Source: Arsenicibacter rosenii (GTDB taxonomy: Bacteria > Bacteroidota > Bacteroidia > Cytophagales > Spirosomataceae). From it: a stretch of DNA of 64,000 nucleotides. Location: assembly GCF_001870735.1 (NCBI RefSeq), contig NZ_MORL01000005.1:145736-209735 (forward strand), in the 5' to 3' direction. The notes beneath the pieces were generated by a model that worked only from the letters and a program-made list of their open reading frames with translations, was not told the origin of the DNA and did no database searches. Each line of letters opens with the position of its first letter. The first letter of the stretch is position 1. A program made the translations under genes and the position numbers. Shown here piece by piece: positions 7,142-15,500 of the stretch.

Positions 7142-8675
7142 ATTCCGTAAAAATCGCCAGCCAGGTCTTCATTCCCTCCACATAATTCCCGAGTCGCAGG
7201 TTTTCGTTTGCCGCATGCTGGTTATTGTCCAGATTCACCATCGGCACGTGAATGGCCGGAATGTTTAAGGTGCGTAGGAACGGCACAATCGGAACCGAGC
7301 CGCCCGTCATCCGGATCTTGATCGGATCACGGCCAAACGCCCGCTGCATGGCGTGGGTCAGCCACTTGTCTTCGATACCGCCGAAATCGGTCCGGAACGG
7401 TAACATCGCTGCTTCACCGGATTTCATCTGAATAAGCTTCGGGTACTGCGCCCGCTCGGCTTCCGTTGGTTCGTGGTCAATCACCTGATAGCCCCGTCGT
7501 TCGATATGCTGCCGGATCAGCGCTTTCAGGCGCTCAGGGTCCGACTCAGGTACCAGCCGCAGGTCAAGCTCGGCAATAGCTTTATCCGGAATAACGGTTC
7601 CGGCCTGCTTCCCGACGTTGGCGCTCGACAAACCACGGATGTTCAGCGACGGATATTGTAATGCCTCCTGATAATTCCGGCCCACTTTGTCGGGTGCGGC
7701 AAAACCCAGTTTCTGCTGGATTTCGGCCGGATCGTCGGGTACGGCCGCGAGAATTTTCGCAGCGGCTTCATCAATAGTAACACCGTCGTAATAGCCAGGA
7801 ATCGTCACCCGTCCGTCTTCGTCTTTCATACTTCCAAGCAGCTGAGCCATCCGGAGAGCCGGATTCGGCGCATAATTCCCGTAATGACCACTGTGCTGCG
7901 CCCCGCGTGGGCCGTAGGTCGTGAGCGTAACCGTTGCGATGCCGCGGCAACCATAGACCAGCGTCGGCTGGTTTGACAAATGCCGGCCTCCATCCATGAT
8001 CATCATAAAGTCGGCAGCCAGCTTGTCTTTATAGGCCAGTACAGCATCGGCCAGGTACGGCGACCCGATTTCTTCCTCGCTGTCCAGAATCACCTTGATG
8101 TTGTACCGGAACGGGATTTTCTCCGCCTGCATGGCTGTCAGTGCACTCAGCAGCATCACAATCGGCCCTTTATCATCCGACGACGACCGACCGAAGATAC
8201 GCCAGTCGGGATCATATTTCGACTGAAGTATCGACCAGTCGATTGCTTCCCACTGACTACCCTCTGCCACTTTTTTCTTCAGTACCGGCTTATACGGCGA
8301 TTCCTGCTGCCAGTCGGCGGGGTTTACCGGCTGCCCGTCGAAGTGCATGTAAAACAGCAGCGTTTTCAGCTGGCCTTTCGGTGTGACATCAGCTTTATGT
8401 TCTGCAAATACCAACGGATGACCGCCTTTTGTCGGCAACACCTCTACCGCAAATCCACGCTGCGCAAAGGCCTGCTTCAGCCAGTCGACATTGGGCGGGA
8501 TGTGCGCATCTATGTGGGCGTTATTGGGCAGCGACAGGAAGTTGAACAAATCGCCGTACGACTTACGAACATGCTTCTGCGTGATCGTTTCCAGTTGGTC
8601 AGGCGTCAATGACTGAGCATGCCCCAACCGGGCAAGGCTTGTGATGAGTGTCAGGCTAAACAGCAGTTTTTTCAT
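7140..8675 (-). CDS. Exported M20 family metallo-dipeptidase
   Basis: The 511-residue protein has a signal peptide (about 1-20, LARLGHAQ) and then a complete M20 peptidase. H111 and D113 sit in MHFDGQP, the metal-bridging Asp lies in SSSDDKG (D167/D168), and the catalytic Glu region is DSEEEIGSP at about 199-206. A dimerisation domain occupies about 230-400, and the C-terminus contains a zinc-ligand His in the segment NNQHAANENL. It probably cleaves dipeptides or short peptides in the periplasm. It is convergent with thiL and shares the terminator at 7087-7141. The penicillin acylase gene lies upstream on the same strand, 95 bases away and separated by a hairpin. Confidence 0.9.
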   Translation of the reverse strand: MKKLLFSLTLITSLARLGHAQSLTPDQLETITQKHVRKSYGDLFNFLSLPNNAHIDAHIPPNVDWLKQAFAQRGFAVEVLPTKGGHPLVFAEHKADVTPKGQLKTLLFYMHFDGQPVNPADWQQESPYKPVLKKKVAEGSQWEAIDWSILQSKYDPDWRIFGRSSSDDKGPIVMLLSALTAMQAEKIPFRYNIKVILDSEEEIGSPYLADAVLAYKDKLAADFMMIMDGGRHLSNQPTLVYGCRGIATVTLTTYGPRGAQHSGHYGNYAPNPALRMAQLLGSMKDEDGRVTIPGYYDGVTIDEAAAKILAAVPDDPAEIQQKLGFAAPDKVGRNYQEALQYPSLNIRGLSSANVGKQAGTVIPDKAIAELDLRLVPESDPERLKALIRQHIERRGYQVIDHEPTEAERAQYPKLIQMKSGEAAMLPFRTDFGGIEDKWLTHAMQRAFGRDPIKIRMTGGSVPIVPFLRTLNIPAIHVPMVNLDNNQHAANENLRLGNYVEGMKTWLAIFTE

Positions 8676-8729
8676 AGTACCTTAAAAATAAACGTATTTT
8701 GAACTTCTGCTATGTCATTCTTTATTTTC

Positions 8730-8766
8730 GTGTACCTGCACACCCTTTTTATGCATGCAGGTACAC
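8730..8766 (-). terminator. Hairpin after the first penicillin acylase gene
   Basis: Arms GTGTACCTGCA (8730-8740) and TGCAGGTACAC (8756-8766) are perfectly complementary. The stem lies 5 bases past the acylase stop codon. There is no strong U-tract on the minus strand, so it may stabilise the mRNA end rather than terminate transcription alone. Confidence 0.5.
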
Positions 8767-8770
8767 ACAA

Positions 8771-11182
8771 TCACGGCTTTAGTATCGTCTTTCCGATGGC
8801 GACCTTTTCAATGTCGGCACGGTTCATGCGTTCAGGCCGCGAGCCGCCGTCCACAAATAACTGTGCCTGATCGTTGGCATGCGGATTCATGAAATAGCCC
8901 GACTGACCGGTTGGCAATACACTGCGGCCCGCTTCCGGCTGGCTGAAATCAACAATCCGGCGTAAGGCAGGGCCATAACTCACTTTGTATAATCCGGTTG
9001 AGTCCATCGGGAAATCCAGGTTGTTGATGGTATTACGCCCGCCAGGTGCTGATAATGGCCCCACGCTGAACCATTTGCCAATCACCGGCAAAATCCCCAG
9101 CGGATGCTTGTGTTCGACCGTATGGACACGCTCCCATTGCCAGTTGGCCACATCACTCCCCAGTTGCTTTTCCAGAGCCGCAGCAGCCTCATTCAACGAA
9201 GCGGTAAAAATCAAGGCCCGCGTTTCTCTGGCCGGGGTTTTCCGGTTATCCCACCATGGCGAGGCATCGTTGCGGAACCAGTGCGGCATGTTGCGTTCCA
9301 TATTCATGTTATGCTCGAAGGCCTTAAAGGCTTCTGCCCCCAGTTCATCTTCTGCCGTATTCCGCAGAATCGTGTAAATAAACTTGTAATACATTGCCGG
9401 CTCCACATCTTCGCGGTTATGACGGCCGTTCCATGCAGCCAGCTTCTGCGCCATGGCTGCGGCCAGCGGAGTAAGCTTCTTTTTATCTACTACAGGCAAT
9501 ATGTCGTGGATGAGCGACGCACTGACGGGCGAGGTCACGTCGTTGATTACATTCCGTACATCGGCTTCAGTCCAGTCTTTTTTCGAGGTGCGAATCAGCT
9601 GGTCAATGCGCCGGGCACGGTCGCCGGCTACATAATACCCGGCGACCAGGCCATTGCCCATATCGTCGGGCTGGTTATTGGCAGTATACAATACGCCGGA
9701 CACGGGGTTTAAAATCTGCGGGTTCAGGTCGAAACCGACCCATCCCTGCGGATCGTCTTTACCGGTTGAGCCATCCAGAATCAGCATCGGGTTTACACCG
9801 GGCGCACGTTTCGGTAATTTCCCCGCTGCCCACCAGGCAATATTACCGGCAGTATCGGCCCACATAATATTCAGACCGGGCGACGTCAGCAGGGCAGCGG
9901 CCTTTCTCGCTTCTGCTGCATTTTTAGCGTGCGACAGGCCATAAAACATTTCCAGACTCCGGCTCGGAAACTGCTGATAAATCCACCACAACGCAATCGG
10001 TTCTTTTTCGCCGTCGATTTTATCAAATGAACCGTTCAGAATCACTCCGTGCCGCGACTGCTTCACCGGCAGCGTTACGTCGGCTTCGCCTTTTACCTTG
10101 ATGATTTCCTTGCGGACAGTCAGGTTTTCCCAGCGGTCTTTATACCACACCTGGTCCGGGTTGGCCGGATTGGCCTTTTCGCGGAAAAAATCGGCATCAT
10201 CGTTTTCAAACATGGTCAGGCCCCATCCGCCATGTTCGGAATGGCCCAGTAACGGTACCGGCGAACCGGCCAGGAAATTACCATAGAACCGGAAGCCGGG
10301 GCATTCGAGGTGAGCTTCGTACCAAACCGATGGCTGCGCAAAGGCAATGTGTGTGTCGTTAGCCAGAATCGGTTTACCCGATTTCGTTTTCTGTCCGCTG
10401 ATTACCCAGCCGTTTGAACCATGGTAGGGCGGAAACGGTGCCTCTTTTTCCAGCTGTGTCAACTGCTCACTCATCTGCATCAGCGACCGGGCCGCCAGAA
10501 TATCACCCGGTTTTGTCTGTACCGGAATTTTAGGATCGCCCTGTTGCCATGTATTCAGGACATCATTAAAATAGTCGGGGCCCAATGTCGACCGGATCAT
10601 CGTTGCCATGGCTTCCGTCCGGAATGCGTCGACAAACGTATAGCCCATATAACCGGCGATGATCTGCATATCGGTCAGCGTAAACTCCGCTTTAGGAATA
10701 CCGGCAATCGTAAACTCAACGGGTGTTTTGCCCTGCTTAATATAGGCATTAATGCCTTTCAGATAAGCATCGGCCGCTTTCCAGTGCGGTGCATCCGGAT
10801 TTTCCCGCCGCAGCGAGTCATTGCTCCATTCGGCATGTTTACGGAAACCGAGCGTCCGGAAAAACCGGTCAGAGGGTAAGGCCTTAGGACCGAAGAGTTC
10901 AGCCAGCCGGCCATCGGCCAGCCGCCGGATCATTTCCATCTGAAACAGCCGGTCCTGTGCATGTACGTAGCCGAGGGCGTAAAACAAGTCACCTTCGTTC
11001 TGTGCATAAATATGCGGTACAGCATAGTCGTCGTATAGTACTTCGACAGGTGCCGACAGTCCTTGCAGAGTTAACTCGGCGTTATAGTCAGGATTTAAGC
11101 TGCGCAGCCAGAGCCAGATACTAAGGCCGGCAAGGATAAGCAACAAAAAGAGTGTTATCAGAATTTGTCTGAAAATACGCAT
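8771..11182 (-). CDS. Penicillin acylase family N-terminal nucleophile hydrolase (first copy)
   Basis: The 803-residue precursor has an N-terminal hydrophobic anchor (about 5-28). An alpha-chain region follows with DDYAVPHIYAQNEGDLFYAL and AQDRLFQMEMIRRLADGR, hallmarks of the family. The beta chain should begin at S256 in GSNGWVISG, the autocatalytic Ntn nucleophile. ANDTHIAFAQPSVWYEAHL follows, and the C-terminal PTGQSGYF segment is typical. Enzymes of this fold hydrolyse amide bonds of beta-lactams, acyl-homoserine lactones or other N-acyl compounds in the periplasm. The substrate cannot be read from sequence. A second copy at 59124-61580 shares the layout but is diverged. Confidence 0.9.
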   Translation of the reverse strand: MRIFRQILITLFLLLILAGLSIWLWLRSLNPDYNAELTLQGLSAPVEVLYDDYAVPHIYAQNEGDLFYALGYVHAQDRLFQMEMIRRLADGRLAELFGPKALPSDRFFRTLGFRKHAEWSNDSLRRENPDAPHWKAADAYLKGINAYIKQGKTPVEFTIAGIPKAEFTLTDMQIIAGYMGYTFVDAFRTEAMATMIRSTLGPDYFNDVLNTWQQGDPKIPVQTKPGDILAARSLMQMSEQLTQLEKEAPFPPYHGSNGWVISGQKTKSGKPILANDTHIAFAQPSVWYEAHLECPGFRFYGNFLAGSPVPLLGHSEHGGWGLTMFENDDADFFREKANPANPDQVWYKDRWENLTVRKEIIKVKGEADVTLPVKQSRHGVILNGSFDKIDGEKEPIALWWIYQQFPSRSLEMFYGLSHAKNAAEARKAAALLTSPGLNIMWADTAGNIAWWAAGKLPKRAPGVNPMLILDGSTGKDDPQGWVGFDLNPQILNPVSGVLYTANNQPDDMGNGLVAGYYVAGDRARRIDQLIRTSKKDWTEADVRNVINDVTSPVSASLIHDILPVVDKKKLTPLAAAMAQKLAAWNGRHNREDVEPAMYYKFIYTILRNTAEDELGAEAFKAFEHNMNMERNMPHWFRNDASPWWDNRKTPARETRALIFTASLNEAAAALEKQLGSDVANWQWERVHTVEHKHPLGILPVIGKWFSVGPLSAPGGRNTINNLDFPMDSTGLYKVSYGPALRRIVDFSQPEAGRSVLPTGQSGYFMNPHANDQAQLFVDGGSRPERMNRADIEKVAIGKTILKP

Positions 11183-11278
11183 GGGAATTTGGTAATAGTA
11201 TGTGATGATTACCCGTAAAAATAGGACAAATTACAGACATACTTTTCATATCATCCGGTGATTCCGGCAATAAGCTAC

Positions 11279-11309
11279 AAAAAAAGCCTCTCCGGAATCC
11301 GGAGAGGCT
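11279..11309 (-). terminator. Intrinsic terminator after rpsG
   Basis: AGCCTCTCCGG (11285-11295) pairs perfectly with CCGGAGAGGCT (11299-11309) around a 3-base loop. On the minus strand it is followed by a run of U encoded at 11279-11285. It closes the rpsL-rpsG transcript 26 bases past the rpsG stop. Confidence 0.9.
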
Positions 11310-11334
11310 CTCAAATTGGTGTCGTAAACGAAAA

Positions 11335-11802
11335 TTAGAACCGGAAGTGCGAGAACGCCTTGTTGGCTTCGGCCATACGGTGCGTATCATCTTTCTTCTT
11401 CACAGCTGCACCTTCACCTTTTGAAGCGGCAACGATTTCAGCTGCTAAACGGTCAACCATAGTTTTTTCGCCGCGTGAACGAGCGTAACGGATAAGCCAT
11501 TTCATGCCTACCGAGACTTTCCGATCCGGCCGAACTTCAGTAGGTACCTGGAAGGTAGCCCCACCAACGCGACGACTTTTAACTTCAACTGAAGGCATTA
11601 CGTTGTTCAAAGCCTTTTTCCACACGTCGATACCGTTTTCGTTGGTACGTTTCTGTACAACGTCCAGGGCATCATAGAAAATAGAATAGGCCAGGCTCTT
11701 CTTACCTTCGAGCATCAGGTTGTTAACGAATTTCGTTACCAGAACTTCCCGGAATTTCGGGTCTGGTAAGACATATCTTTTGGGCGGTTTTGCCTTTCTC
11801 AT
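11335..11802 (-). CDS. rpsG: 30S ribosomal protein S7
   Basis: S7 organises the 3' major domain of 16S rRNA, contacts tRNA in the E site and is an assembly nucleator. The 155 residues match the normal length. Recognisable segments are [51 protein letters not shown], and the C-terminal [15 protein letters not shown]. The gene follows rpsL by 61 bases in the conserved str order. The next gene downstream is a penicillin acylase beyond a strong terminator, so fusA is not in this operon. Confidence 0.98.
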   Translation of the reverse strand: MRKAKPPKRYVLPDPKFREVLVTKFVNNLMLEGKKSLAYSIFYDALDVVQKRTNENGIDVWKKALNNVMPSVEVKSRRVGGATFQVPTEVRPDRKVSVGMKWLIRYARSRGEKTMVDRLAAEIVAASKGEGAAVKKKDDTHRMAEANKAFSHFRF

Positions 11803-11863
11803 TGTGTCTTCAGATGTTAATCTTACTCTGCCACCTGTGTATAGGGCGGGCAGTTAATTCATT

Positions 11864-12295
11864 TTATTTCTTTTTACCTTTTGCCGGAGGTGCACCTTTG
11901 CCACCTTTAGCCGGAGCCTGACCTGGCTTAGGACGTTTTGTACCGTATTTAGAACGGCTTTGCAGACGACCGTTTACACCGGCAGTATCTAACGCACCAC
12001 GAACGATGTGGTAACGTACACCCGGAAGGTCTTTCACCCGGCCACCGCGCACCAGCACGATTGAGTGCTCCTGCAGGTTGTGGCCTTCTCCAGGGATGTA
12101 GGCGTTAACTTCTTTGCCATGTGACAAACGCACACGGGCTACTTTACGAAGCGCCGAGTTTGGTTTTTTAGGCGTCGTTGTGTACACACGTGTACAAACA
12201 CCCCGACGCTGAGGGCATGCATCGAGCGCCGGTGATTTCGACTTCCACACCAGCTTCTCCCGACCCTTACGCACTAACTGTTGTATGGTAGGCAT
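11864..12295 (-). CDS. rpsL: 30S ribosomal protein S12
   Basis: S12 lies at the decoding centre and controls translational accuracy. The 143-residue protein begins [14 protein letters not shown], carries [12 protein letters not shown] around residues 40-51 and [12 protein letters not shown] around 85-96, and ends with a Lys/Pro/Gly/Ala-rich extension after residue 125. Lysines at the positions linked to streptomycin resistance (in PKKP and in VKDLP) are the ordinary sensitive type. The Asp of the KDLP loop, the known methylthiolation site, is present. It is the first gene of the rpsL-rpsG unit, and the promoter at 12341-12371 lies just upstream. Confidence 0.98.
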   Translation of the reverse strand: MPTIQQLVRKGREKLVWKSKSPALDACPQRRGVCTRVYTTTPKKPNSALRKVARVRLSHGKEVNAYIPGEGHNLQEHSIVLVRGGRVKDLPGVRYHIVRGALDTAGVNGRLQSRSKYGTKRPKPGQAPAKGGKGAPPAKGKKK

Positions 12296-12340
12296 TATAA
12301 GAATTGATTGATAATTACAGTCTTATCGAAAATTGAGGTG

Positions 12341-12371
12341 CAAAGATAGGTAAACCTCCTTGAAAATCAAA
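12341..12371 (-). promoter_or_regulatory. Predicted rpsL promoter (-33 TTTG, -7 TATCTTTG)
   Basis: On the minus strand, TTTG (12368-12371) is followed after 19 bases by TATCTTTG (12341-12348), an exact match to the TAnnTTTG consensus of Bacteroidota primary sigma factors. It would start transcription about 40 bases ahead of the rpsL ATG. The rest of the 12296-12561 gap shows no further feature I can support. Confidence 0.75.
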
Positions 12372-12561
12372 ACATTTCCCGGATCATTTCTTGCTTTCTA
12401 CCTGAATTCTGGCTACGCAGACATGCCCTGTCCCTGGTTTTGGCTAAGTTTTAGTAACATAATGTGCGATATTGACGTTAGCCCTTACATATGGCCCTTT
12501 CTAAATGACAAATCGTTATTTTGGCCGTCAATACCGTTAGTCCAATCATTCCTCTATACTT

Positions 12562-15500
12562 GTGAAAAAAGCTGTTTCGACAATATTGCTCATCATACTG
12601 GCACTTGTCCTGCTGGTGGCTGGCTTCGTCGTTGTCATCGCCACAACCGGCTGGGGACAGCAATTAGTCACGCAACAGGTCAATAATTACCTGGCCAAAA
12701 AACTAAGCTCGCCATTCCGGATCGGCCGCGTTTCCTATCATATCCCCGACTATGTAGCCCTGGAAGACGTACTGTTTATTACACCCAAAGGGGATACCCT
12801 GCTCTCCGGACAACGCCTGTTTGTTGATCTCGATATGTGGGGACTTACCAAAGGACGCATTCAGCTCAATCAGATCGATCTGGAACGGGTGCGGTTAAAC
12901 ATTACCCGTACGCTCCCTGATACTACCTTTAACTTTCAGTATCTGGTCGATGCGTTCGATACGGAAGAACCCGGCGAAAAGGTCCAGAAAGCGGATACGG
13001 CTGCAGCCCCGCTTGATTTCAACCTGGCCGCCGTTTTCCTGAAAGACGTACGCATAAAATACAAAGACGATGTTGCCGGAGCCGATGTTAATGCGTCGGT
13101 GGATAGCCTCAGGGCCAATATGGATAAAACGATTCTGGATAAATCGGTGTATCATATTAAAAACGTTACGGTTGACGGGTTAACGGCTAAGGCCCGCATT
13201 TATCCGGGTTTACCGGATACCGAAGAGCGTGACCCTGACCCCAGTGATACGCTTGATCTGGGGCTGGGCAAATGGCTGATCCGGCGGTCTGCCTGGGATG
13301 TGCAGGTTGATGAGGCCAACTTTCAGTCAAGAGGTCAGGTGGGTACACTGGCTATGGAATCAGACTTTTTTTACCTGAACGGGCAAAAAATCGGTATCCG
13401 CTCCCTACAACTCAGCCATTCGGATATTGCTGCCATTCTGACCAAACCGGTTACAAAGCTGCCCCCTATCGCTAAAACAACCACGGCACAGAAGAAAGAA
13501 ATTGTCAGGGAAGCGAAGCAGGAAGCATCTACTGATCCGGGTTGGTCCGTTGCGCTGAAACAGTTACAGCTGGCCAATAACCGGCTTCGCTTCGATGATC
13601 AGACGCAGGCCCGCCAACCCAAAGGTCTTGACTACAGCCATCTCGATCTGACCGGACTTTCGCTGACCGGTCAGGCGATCTCGTATACACCCGACCGGAC
13701 TTCGGCCCGTCTGCGGCAGGGAAAGTTTCAGGATAAAAGCGGTTTTGGCATCCAGCGGCTCGATGCAGACGTGATTTATGCCAATACAACAACCTCTCTG
13801 ACCAATTTACTGGTTCAGACCGGTAAGCCCGGCCAGAAAGCTTCGGTGATCCGGGATAAAATGGTATTGCGATATGATTCCCTTGGCCAGCTGAGTATAC
13901 CGTCGCAGGCCAGCCGCGTCAATGTCCAGGTCAATCTCCGGCAGAGTGCCCTGGCAATTAATGATATTCTGCAGTTAGTCCCTTCGCTGAGTACGACCCC
14001 GCCGTTTGCCGGCAATCAGGGGGCAACGATCAATGTGAACGGCACAGTTACCGGAACGCTCGCAGCCCTCAGTATTCCGGTGTTTGATATGTCGACCCTA
14101 TCGGGCACCCGGCTGAAAGCGGCCGGCCGTCTGACCAATGTCATGGATACCGACCGCATGGGCGTTGACCTGACCATCTCAGAAGCGACTACCCGCCTCG
14201 CCGACATTAAAAAACTGGTGCCGAAAGGCGCTCTCCCCGATTCAATCGGTATCCCGAATCAGCTGCGACTAACCGGTCACCTGAAGGGATTACTCAATAA
14301 TTTAACCCTTGATACAAAGCTACAGACTGATTGGGGGACTGCCAGCTTCGATGGTACGCTGCAAGGTTTTATGGCCGGCAAAAACCAAAGTTATCAGGGC
14401 ACGCTGCAATTTGCCCGTTTCGACCTGAACAAATGGCTTATGAGCCAGCAGTATGGGCCGGCAACAGGCCGAGCAACGGTAAATGGCCGTGGGATTGACG
14501 TTAAAACCATGAATACGTCGTTTCAGGTTGTCATTGACGAAGCCACTTACAACAAATACCAGTACAGCAAACTACAGGCTGAAGGACGCCTGGCGAATGG
14601 CAATCTGGTACTTGATGGAAACCTCGACGATCCGAACGCACGGGTAGCCCTCAATACGCAGGTAAATCTGAATACCGAATACCCGAGCATCAACGGTACG
14701 GTCAACATCGCTAATCTGGACGTTACGAAGCTTAATTTTTATAAGGAACCGCTGTCGATGCGCGGGAACCTGGTCATTAATATGACTTCGACTGACCCGG
14801 CAAGGCCAATCGGTACTATTCAGGCACAAAATGCTTTGGTACGTTACCAGGGGCAGGATTATCCGATTGACTCCCTGTATCTGCGCGCCAACGCAACCGG
14901 GGAGCGCAAAGAGGTGGTCGCAGCCATGCCATTCGGACAGGTGACGCTGAGTGGCCTCTTCGCCTATGACCGCCTGTATGACATCATTGCGTCGGAAATC
15001 GGCCGGTATGTTTCACTGCCGCAGCTGGCCTACAAACCGGTTACCCCGCCCTATGACTTTAAGGTCGATGCCACAGTAAAAAACCATCCGCTCATCAAAG
15101 CCTTTGTGCCGGAGCTGACACGGCTGGACCCGGTACGTTTGCAGGCCTATCTGGACAATACAAAAGATACAACGTTCTCGGCTACGATGGTTGGCGGTGT
15201 GATTGAATACGACACCATGACCGTCGATAATCCGCGCCTGAGCCTGCGGGCAGTTAATAACCAGTTAACCCTGAATGGTTCGCTGAGCGGCCTGCGCAAC
15301 CAAAGTGTTCAGCTCAAAAAAACAGAGGTTAAGGCTACTGCGGCCAATAACCTGGTGCGGTTTCAGGTAGCGACCAAAGACTCGGTTGACACCGACCGCT
15401 ATGGGGTGAATGGTCAGGTAGCCATTAATAAAGACACGTACAAGGTACAGCTGGATCGCCGCGGCGTACTGGTAAATTACCAGCCATGGAGTGCTGATAC

